Source of the DNA: Streptomyces sp. NK08204
GTDB taxonomy: Bacteria > Actinomycetota > Actinomycetes > Streptomycetales > Streptomycetaceae
Assembly: GCF_020400585.1 (NCBI RefSeq)
Contig: NZ_JAINVF010000007.1
Location: forward strand, 186,001 to 250,000
DNA length: 64,000 bases
Reading direction: 5' to 3'
In this document: positions 54,241-61,246 of the stretch, piece after piece
Layout: every line of letters starts with the position of its first letter
Position numbering within the stretch: the stretch's first letter is position 1
Program-made: the position numbers and the translations under genes
Notes under the pieces: generated by a model
Told to the model about the DNA's origin: nothing
Databases searched by the model: none
Seen by the model: only the letters and a program-made list of their open reading frames with translations

Positions 54241-54807
54241 GTGGCTGCCCGACTGCCCTCGTGGGCCTGGGTCTCCGGACTGACGGCGGGAGCGACCGCC
54301 GCCGTCATCGCCCTGGCCGTGCAGGCGAACCACGGGCCGCATCCCACGGCCTCGACGTCTGTGAAGCCCCGCCCGTCGGCATCGGCGGGCGGCCACGCGT
54401 CCGCCACCCCGCAGCAGCCGTCGCCGCCCGCGCTGCCGGCGGACTCCGGCACGGGCCGCCGGATCGTGTACTCGCTCGGTGAGAAGCGGGTCTGGCTGGT
54501 GGACGCGACCGGCAAGGCGAGCCGGACGTTCACGGTGTGGCCGGGCACGGTGAACCCCCGGCCCGGCAGCTACTCGGTCATCAGGCGGGTCCAGTCCCTC
54601 AAGGGCTCGGACGGTGTCGAGATCGAGCACGTCATGTACTTCACCCTGGCGTCCGGTGTGAACGTGGCCTTCTCCAATGCCCTCGACGGCGCTTCACCGC
54701 CGCCCGCGAACGGCAAGAAGCTGGGCGGCATCCGTATGCACAAGGAGGACGGCGCCGCCCTGTGGGCCTTCGGCGATCAGGGCACGAAGGTGACGGTCGT
54801 CACATAG
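54241..54807 (+). CDS. Membrane-anchored L,D-transpeptidase-like protein lacking the catalytic cysteine
   Basis: A 188-residue protein starting with GTG after GGAGGAG. An N-terminal hydrophobic segment (WVSGLTAGATAAVIALAVQA) and a Pro/Ser/Ala-rich linker precede a YkuD-like domain (RRIVYSLGEKRVWLVDATG, FTVWPGTVNPRPGSYSV). At the active site, where the family has G-C-(I/V)-R, this reads GGIRMHKED: the Cys is Gly163, and the upstream catalytic His region (SGVNVAFSNALDG) has no His. It is probably not an active crosslinking enzyme but a cell-wall-binding or regulatory derivative. Confidence 0.8.
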   Translation: MAARLPSWAWVSGLTAGATAAVIALAVQANHGPHPTASTSVKPRPSASAGGHASATPQQPSPPALPADSGTGRRIVYSLGEKRVWLVDATGKASRTFTVWPGTVNPRPGSYSVIRRVQSLKGSDGVEIEHVMYFTLASGVNVAFSNALDGASPPPANGKKLGGIRMHKEDGAALWAFGDQGTKVTVVT

Positions 54808-55330
54808 ACCCCGCCTGGCGCCCGCCCGGCAGCTGGTTGACGACCAGCGCCACTCCGCTGAGCACGACCACCCGGGTCGCCGCCTCCAGCCCGTTCCAGC
54901 TCTTCGACTGCCACATCGCGAACCACTCACCGCCGATGGCGATGAACCCGGCACCGAAGAGCAGGAGCAGCATCAGCAGCCCGTAGGTGGAGTACCGCCG
55001 GGCGAGATCGACGTCCCGCCGCACCCAGAGGGACGTCCCCCAGATCAGGACGAGGGCGGCCACCGACTCCCACACGATGATCGCCACGTAAGCGGTGTCC
55101 TGAAGCCCCTTGCTGGTGATCGCGCGCCACATCAGGTCGTCGTCCCTGAAGGTCGTGTCCATGGCGAGCACATGCTCCACGAACTGCTGGTTGGTCCCGA
55201 AGTCGGTGATGTTCCCGAAGGCGACGAGGGCGATGTAGAGGGCGACCGTGCCCGTGAGAACGCCGGAGGCGAGATCGAGGCCGGTGCGCCGTGCGGGGGT
55301 GACGGGAGTCCGTGGGGGGGTGGTGGTCAT
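54800..55330 (-). CDS. DUF2165-like small membrane protein
   Basis: A 176-residue protein with four predicted helices (TGTVALYIALVAFGNITDF, VAIIVWESVAALVLIWGTS, LLMLLLLFGAGFIAIGGEWF, VVVLSGVALVVNQLPGG). The conserved NITDF, W-E-S and GGEWFAMWQS segments match the DUF2165 family of unknown function. The ATG follows GGGGAGAATCCCGCC. Its 3' end overlaps the convergent transpeptidase-like gene by 8 bp. Confidence 0.8.
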   Translation of the reverse strand: MTTTPPRTPVTPARRTGLDLASGVLTGTVALYIALVAFGNITDFGTNQQFVEHVLAMDTTFRDDDLMWRAITSKGLQDTAYVAIIVWESVAALVLIWGTSLWVRRDVDLARRYSTYGLLMLLLLFGAGFIAIGGEWFAMWQSKSWNGLEAATRVVVLSGVALVVNQLPGGRQAGSM

Positions 55331-55412
55331 GGCGGGATTCTCCCCGGGGAACGCCACCTCGTCTCCTGCGCATTGAGCCAGAATGGAACGGCCGAGGGGG
55401 AAGGGCATACGC

Positions 55413-57842
55413 ATGGTGCAGGCGCGGCCGTCGATGCAGGAGCTGATCGGGCGACGGAGACGGGCAGGGTTCGTCGGCCGGAGCGACGAACGGGCGGCGT
55501 TCCGGGAGAACCTGGACCTGCCGCCCGAGGACGAACGCCACCGCTTCCTCTTCCACGTCCACGGCAACGCGGGTGTCGGAAAGACATTCCTGGTACGGGA
55601 GTTGGAGCAGATCGCGCGGGAGCGGGGCGCGCTGACGGCGTACGTCGACGAGGGCGTGGGCAGCATCCCGGAGGCCATGGCGGCCATCAGCCGTGAATTC
55701 CTGCGGCAGGGCAGGGAGTTCAAGAGGCTCGACAAGGCGTTGGGCATGTACCGGGAACGGCGGCACGAGGCCGAAGTGGTGATGGCCGGGCTGGAGCCGG
55801 ACCCGGACGGCCCGTCGGCGGTGACGGCGACGGCGGTACGGGCGGGACTGGCCGGCCTGAGCATGCTGCCGGGGGCCGGTCCTTTCGTGGGCGCGGTCGA
55901 CCCCGCCCAACTGGCCCAGTACGCCGACCGGTTGCGGCGTGGCCTCAGCGCCCGGTTCGGCAACCAGGACGACGTGCAACTGGTGCTGTCCCCCGAGCGG
56001 GAGCTGACTCCCAGACTGCTCGACGAGTTGGCTGCCGTGGCCGCCGCCGCACCCTGGATCGTCCTGTTCTTCGACACCTACGAAAGGACCGGACCGTTCG
56101 TCGACGGCTGGCTGCACGAGCTGATGACGACCGACCGGCACGGGGCGCTGCCCGCCAACGTGGTCGTGGTCACGGCAGGCCGGCGACTCTTCGACACGGC
56201 CCGCTGGGGCGGCTTCGCCGACTTCATGACGGACCTGCCGCTCGGCCCGTTCACGGAGGCGGAGGCCCGGGGCCTGCTCGCGGACCGCGGCGTGCGGGAC
56301 GAGTCGGTCGTCGCGGAGGTGCTGCGGCTGACGGCCGGACTGCCGGTTCTCGTCTCCACCCTCGCGGAGGCGAGGCCCACCGATCCGGGCGACGTGGGGG
56401 ATCCGAGCGCGGATGCCGTGGAGCGGTTCCTGAAGTGGGAGCGGGATCCCGTGCGGCGGGGGCTGGCTCTGGCCTGTGCGCTGCCCCGGCGGCTCGACGC
56501 GGACGTGTTCCGGGCCGTGGCGGAGTGCGGCGAGGAGGAACTCGACGCCCTGTACGGCTGGGTGCGGGAACTGCCCTTTGTCGACGGGCGCGGTGAGGCG
56601 GTGCGGTACCACGACGTCGTCCGAGCACCGATGCTCCGGCTGCAGCGGGCACGGTCGCCCCGGAGGTGGGGCGAGCTGCAGCGCCGGCTGACGGAGGTGT
56701 TCGGGCAGTGGCGTCATGAGATCGAAGGGGCCCGGGACACCGAGGAGCTGTGGACGGACGAGGAGTGGCGGGAACTGCGGCTGGCCGAGTCCTATCACCG
56801 GCTGTGCACGGGGGACCGGCAAGCGCTGCCGGTGCTGCTGCGGGAGTTCGTCCACGCCTGCGCCTCCGGTGACGCCACGGCACAACGGTGGGCGCGGGCC
56901 CTTGTGGACGCGGGCCAGGACGCCGACCTGGGGACCGTGGCCCGCTGGGGGAGCGATCTGACGCAGGCCCTCGATGACGGAGGAGTGGCCGCCGCACTCG
57001 GCCGGCTGCTGCACCGGGCGGCGCTCGACGAGCCGGAACGGGCACTCGCTCACGCGCTGCGCGGCAACAGCCTGCGGCGCACCGGGGCGTACGACGAGGC
57101 GCTGGCCGCGTACGGGAAGGCCATCGAGCTGGATCGCGGGCTGGCGCGGGCCTACCGCGGCCGGGCGCTGGCCCACGGCGAACTGGGTGACTACGGGGCG
57201 GCACTCGCGGACATCGAACAGGCCGTGGCGCTTGCGCCGGACTACCCGTGGAGTCATGCGGTGCGCGGCGAGTACCACCGCATGCTCCGCCATCACGACG
57301 AGGCGATCCAGCACCTGGACGAGGCGATCCGGCTCGACCCGACCAGCGACTTCGCCTGGGCCTCCCGGGGCGCGACCCGCCTCGCCCGGGGTGAACTCGA
57401 CCGGGCTCTCGAGGATCTGGACCACGCCCTGGAACTCAACCCGGACTACGCGTGGGCGCTCGCCCGCCGGGCCCGCGTATGGCGCGCCCGGTCCGAGCCC
57501 GGCCGTCAGCTCGCCGACCTGGACCGCGCCCTCGCCCTGCAGCCGGACTGGTCCTGGGGCCGCTGCGAACGCGGCGACGCCCTCCGCGTGGCCGGGCGCG
57601 ACGAGGAAGCCCTCGCCGACTACGACCGCGCGCTCGCCCTCGATCCCGAATACGCGTCGGCGTACGCGAGCCGGGGGGCGTCGTTGTCCAACCTCGGCCG
57701 TCACACGCAGGCACTGGCCGACCTCGACCACGCCCTCCGGCTGAGGCCGGAGTACCCCTGGGCGGAGCGCCAACGGGAAAACGTCCTCAGCGCCCTGTCA
57801 TCGCAGGCGATGCACCGCGAAGGCCAGGAACCGGGTCCATGA
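55413..57842 (+). CDS. STAND-type NTPase with C-terminal TPR array
   Basis: An 809-residue protein. The NTPase part has Walker A HGNAGVGKT (51-58) and Walker B WIVLFFDTYERTG, followed by helical WHD-like regions. From about residue 540 to the end there are seven to eight TPR units (for example AYDEALAAYGKAIELDRGLA, ALADYDRALALDPEYASAYA). This is the layout of STAND switch proteins, which bind a ligand through repeats and then oligomerise. The start at 55413 follows GGGGGAAGGG; an ATG at 55383 lacks a ribosome-binding site. The neighbouring gene is an ADP-ribosylglycohydrolase homologue. Confidence 0.85.
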   Translation: MVQARPSMQELIGRRRRAGFVGRSDERAAFRENLDLPPEDERHRFLFHVHGNAGVGKTFLVRELEQIARERGALTAYVDEGVGSIPEAMAAISREFLRQGREFKRLDKALGMYRERRHEAEVVMAGLEPDPDGPSAVTATAVRAGLAGLSMLPGAGPFVGAVDPAQLAQYADRLRRGLSARFGNQDDVQLVLSPERELTPRLLDELAAVAAAAPWIVLFFDTYERTGPFVDGWLHELMTTDRHGALPANVVVVTAGRRLFDTARWGGFADFMTDLPLGPFTEAEARGLLADRGVRDESVVAEVLRLTAGLPVLVSTLAEARPTDPGDVGDPSADAVERFLKWERDPVRRGLALACALPRRLDADVFRAVAECGEEELDALYGWVRELPFVDGRGEAVRYHDVVRAPMLRLQRARSPRRWGELQRRLTEVFGQWRHEIEGARDTEELWTDEEWRELRLAESYHRLCTGDRQALPVLLREFVHACASGDATAQRWARALVDAGQDADLGTVARWGSDLTQALDDGGVAAALGRLLHRAALDEPERALAHALRGNSLRRTGAYDEALAAYGKAIELDRGLARAYRGRALAHGELGDYGAALADIEQAVALAPDYPWSHAVRGEYHRMLRHHDEAIQHLDEAIRLDPTSDFAWASRGATRLARGELDRALEDLDHALELNPDYAWALARRARVWRARSEPGRQLADLDRALALQPDWSWGRCERGDALRVAGRDEEALADYDRALALDPEYASAYASRGASLSNLGRHTQALADLDHALRLRPEYPWAERQRENVLSALSSQAMHREGQEPGP

Positions 57843-58041
57843 GAAGTCCCGGAAGGCGAGCTGGACGCCGCATTTCCGTCCGCGGCGGCAGGAGCGTGCC
57901 CGCCCTGGGACACGACGTCGTCATGGTGGGCCGACCTCTCGAAGTGCCCCGCCGAGGCTGATTTGCCCCAGTGAACTGCCGCCTCCGGTCGATTACAGTG
58001 CTGTGCGTCGTACGTACGGACGGTTCCGTGGGGAGGTCTGG

Positions 58042-59157
58042 GTGGGTGCGACAGCCGGGCCCGTCTGGGGGCGCGCCGAGCAACAGGACTTCCGGAGCCG
58101 AGTGCGCGGCACGCTGCTCGGCGGTGCCGTCGGGGACGCGCTCGGCGGGCCCGTGGACACGCTCGCCCTGGAGGAGATCCGCTCCGTGCACGGCGGCGAG
58201 GGCCTGCTCGACCTGGCCTTCGGGCACGGCCGGCGCGGCACCGTCACCCACCACACCCAGCTCACCCTCTTCACCGTGGACGGGCTGATACGCGCCCAGG
58301 TGCGCCGCGACACCGGCGCCTGGCATCCGCCGACCGACCTGCACCGGGCGTACCGGCGCTGGGCGGCCACCCAGCGGGACTGGGGGCCCGACGAGCGCCG
58401 CGAGGACGACGGCTGGCTGGCGCGCGAGGAGTGGCTGTACGCCCGCCGTGACCCGACACGGGCCCTGCTCATCGGCTTCGGTGACGACACCATGGGGACT
58501 TTGCAGACACCGAAGAACCCCGGCGAACTGGGGCCGGAGGCGGTCGCCCGGTCCGCGCCGTTCGGGCTGCTGGTCGGCTGGGAACCCCAGCTCGTCGTGC
58601 AACTGGCCGTGGAGTGCGCGGCCCAGACCCACGGGCACCCCGTCGCCGCCCTGTCGGCGGGCGCGTACGCGGTGATCGTGCACGCGCTGGCCCGCGGCGA
58701 CAGTCTGGACGGCGCCGTGCAGCGTGCTCTCGCCCTGCTCGCGGCCCGCCCCGGCCACGAGCCCGTGACGGACGCCCTGCAGCACGCGCTCGGCGCGGTA
58801 CGGCAGGGTCTGCCGACGCCGGCACGCGTGGAGGAACTCGCGGGGGACGCCACCGCCGACAGCCTGCTCGCCGCGTCCGTCTACTGCGCACTGGTATGCG
58901 AGGACGTACGGCACGGCCTGTGCCTGGCGGTGAACCAGAGCGGCCCCTCGGCCGCCGCGGGCGCCCTCACCGGCGGCCTCCTCGGCGCCCTGCACGGCGA
59001 AACCGCCCTCCCCCCGGCCTGGCTCGCCGAACTGGAGGGCCGCCCGACCCTCCTGGTCCTGGCCGACGACTTCGCGATGGAGATGACCCAGGGGCCCGCG
59101 CTGCACGGACCGGCGGGAGCCTCTTCGGGGTGGCTGGCGAGGTACCCGCGGGGTTAG
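58042..59157 (+). CDS. ADP-ribosylglycohydrolase-family protein without the metal-binding aspartates
   Basis: A 371-residue member of the DraG/ARH family: RGTLLGGAVGDALGGPVD opens the fold, HTQLTLFTVDGLIRA and AVNQSGPSAAAGALTGG are the two metal regions. The family normally has T-D-D-T-Q at the first and G-D-(S/T)-D-S at the second; here these are THHTQ (about 68-72) and GPSAA (about 301-305), so the Mg ligands are lost. It is likely a pseudoenzyme that could bind ADP-ribose or a modified protein. The GTG start has GGGGAGGT 5 bp upstream. It is co-directional with the STAND gene. Confidence 0.85.
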   Translation: MGATAGPVWGRAEQQDFRSRVRGTLLGGAVGDALGGPVDTLALEEIRSVHGGEGLLDLAFGHGRRGTVTHHTQLTLFTVDGLIRAQVRRDTGAWHPPTDLHRAYRRWAATQRDWGPDERREDDGWLAREEWLYARRDPTRALLIGFGDDTMGTLQTPKNPGELGPEAVARSAPFGLLVGWEPQLVVQLAVECAAQTHGHPVAALSAGAYAVIVHALARGDSLDGAVQRALALLAARPGHEPVTDALQHALGAVRQGLPTPARVEELAGDATADSLLAASVYCALVCEDVRHGLCLAVNQSGPSAAAGALTGGLLGALHGETALPPAWLAELEGRPTLLVLADDFAMEMTQGPALHGPAGASSGWLARYPRG

Positions 59158-59161
59158 TCCG

Positions 59162-61078
59162 TCACTTCAGCGCGTCGGGGCAAGGAGTACCGCGCGGCAA
59201 CTGGTACGGCGCGGCCAGCCGGTACGTCCCCGCCTTCGGCGCCAGCAGCATCGTCCACTTGTCGCCGTTGGGATCCTCCGGCGTCTCCATCAGACATCCG
59301 TTGGCGTTCTCGTACGACCGCCCGTCCGACAGCTTGTGCGGGGGCTTCAGGCTCTTGCCGTGATCGTCCACGATGCTCAGCCAGGGCGAGTACGGGATCC
59401 GGATGAGGATCCGTCCGGCCCTGCGCACCTCGATCGTCAGCTCGCCCTGCTCGGCCCGGTCCACCACCGCGTGGGGCTCGGCGAGCGGCGTCGGGTCGGT
59501 CACCTGGAACAGCTGCCAGTTCGCGTCGCCCCAGATCTGGCTCAGGTACGGCATCCCGCGCTGCAGCAGCTCGCGCTCGCGCTGGCCGCCGTCCCCGTCC
59601 GGGTTGTCCTTGGGCAGCACCACGAAGTGCACGGCCCACCGCTGGAGCCACTCGTGGTAGTTCGCCGAGTTCAGCGTGTCGTCGTAGAAGAGCGGGTTGC
59701 GCTCCATGTCGGCCTGGCGGTTCCAGCCGCGCGCCAGGTTGACGTACGGCGCGAGCGCGGAGGCCTCGCGGTGCGAGCGGGCCGGGACCACCTCGACACG
59801 GCCCTTCTCGGCGCCGACCTTCTGCAGCTCGTTCACCAGCGGGGCCAGTTCCCGGGCCCAGGACGCCGCCGGGGTCGTGTGGATGATGTCGTCCACCGAC
59901 TTGACGCCGATCCAGGCGACGAAGCCCAGGAAGGCCAGCACGGTCAGGTACCACTTGCGCGACTTGCGCACCGTGAACGGCAGCGCCGCGATCAGCGTCA
60001 CACCCGCGAAAAGCATCGGCAGCCGCGATATGTTCGAGCCGATCTGCGAGCTGATCAGCCACACGAGGACGACACCGACGCTGTACACGGCCGCCGTCAG
60101 CCGGACGGTGATCCACTCCTTGGGGACGAGGAACAGGATGAGCAGGCCGTAGGACAGGGGCAGGATCACCGAGAAGATCGTCATCGGCTGCGTGCCGGAG
60201 AACGGGAACAGCCACGCCGAGACGGCGACCACCACCGAGGGCGCCAGGCCCAGCGCCCAGGCGCCCGGCCGCCGCTTCTGGAGGAACAGCGCGACCGCGA
60301 TCAGGCCCACGAAGAGCCCCGCGACCGGCGAGCCCATGGTGGCGAGCGCGGCCAGCGGTGCGGTGATCAGGGCCTTCGCCCAGCGTTTGGACCGCCACCG
60401 GTACGGCCAGCAGAAGACCGTCGCGACCGCGCCGAGCGCGAACATGGTGCCGAGCCCGAAGGTCACCCGCCCGGAGATCGCGTTGCAGACGAACGCGAAG
60501 ACCCCGGCGAGCGAGGCCCACAGCGGGTTCTTCACCGCACGGCTGCGGATCAGGACGAGCGTCAGCAGGCCCGCCGACACCGTCCCGGCGATCATCATCG
60601 TCGTACGCACGCCGAGAACCGACATCAGATACGGCGACACCACGCTGTACGACACCGGGTGCATGCCGCCGTACCAGGCGAGGTTGTACGCCGAGTCGGG
60701 GTGACGGCCGACGAACTCGGCCCAGGCGTCCTGCGCCGCGAGGTCGCCACCACTGTTCGCGAACGTGAAGAACCAGATGATGTGCAGCACGCCCGAGAGG
60801 GCCGTCATGGACAGCACGGGGTGGGCGAGCAGCCGCTGCCGGAGGGGTTCGGCGGCGGAGAGAAGGCGCGCCGGTCCGGGGTTGCGGCGGCCGTACGGGC
60901 CGTCGTCACCGACGTCGTCACGACGGTCGTGACGGCTGTTGTGACGACTGCTCGTGTCAGTCGCGCCCGTCCCCCCGGTCCCGCCGGTCGCGGACAGGCG
61001 TATTCGTGGGCCGGACCCGGAGGTGGATCCCGGGCCCGGATCGGCGTCGTCGGCGCGTGTCGGCTCCGCTGTGGCCAC
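59162..61078 (-). CDS. Polytopic integral membrane protein (glycosyltransferase-like or lipid-linked transporter type)
   Basis: A 638-residue protein. A charged, His/Arg-rich cytoplasmic N-terminus (about 80 residues) precedes about ten hydrophobic helices (for example LSMTALSGVLHIIWFFTFA, TVRLTAAVYSVGVVLVWLI) and a ~200-residue extracytoplasmic C-terminal domain (WARELAPLVNELQKVG, PYLSQIWGDANWQLFQVTDP). The layout recalls GT-C-type membrane proteins, but no catalytic Asp motif was confidently identified. GTG 61078 was chosen with GGGGAG upstream. It converges with the DraG-like gene, 4 bp apart. Confidence 0.75.
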   Translation of the reverse strand: MATAEPTRADDADPGPGSTSGSGPRIRLSATGGTGGTGATDTSSRHNSRHDRRDDVGDDGPYGRRNPGPARLLSAAEPLRQRLLAHPVLSMTALSGVLHIIWFFTFANSGGDLAAQDAWAEFVGRHPDSAYNLAWYGGMHPVSYSVVSPYLMSVLGVRTTMMIAGTVSAGLLTLVLIRSRAVKNPLWASLAGVFAFVCNAISGRVTFGLGTMFALGAVATVFCWPYRWRSKRWAKALITAPLAALATMGSPVAGLFVGLIAVALFLQKRRPGAWALGLAPSVVVAVSAWLFPFSGTQPMTIFSVILPLSYGLLILFLVPKEWITVRLTAAVYSVGVVLVWLISSQIGSNISRLPMLFAGVTLIAALPFTVRKSRKWYLTVLAFLGFVAWIGVKSVDDIIHTTPAASWARELAPLVNELQKVGAEKGRVEVVPARSHREASALAPYVNLARGWNRQADMERNPLFYDDTLNSANYHEWLQRWAVHFVVLPKDNPDGDGGQRERELLQRGMPYLSQIWGDANWQLFQVTDPTPLAEPHAVVDRAEQGELTIEVRRAGRILIRIPYSPWLSIVDDHGKSLKPPHKLSDGRSYENANGCLMETPEDPNGDKWTMLLAPKAGTYRLAAPYQLPRGTPCPDALK

Positions 61079-61246
61079 CTGTAGGCACTCCCCGTGTCCC
61101 TGTCCCGTCTTCTTTTCTCGGCCGCGTCCCCGCGACCTGCCCCGATTCGTGACGCTAGCACGCACCCCGCCGCCGGGCCGCGTCGGCGGGGTACGAGGGA
61201 CGTGGACGGGGGTCCGGGTCGGCGAAGACGGGTCAGCGGAGACGGG

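Noticed and set aside
54927..57773. 948-codon minus-strand frame opposite the STAND gene
   Set aside because: Antisense shadow of a TPR-rich gene; repeats mirror those of the real protein and no ribosome-binding site is present.
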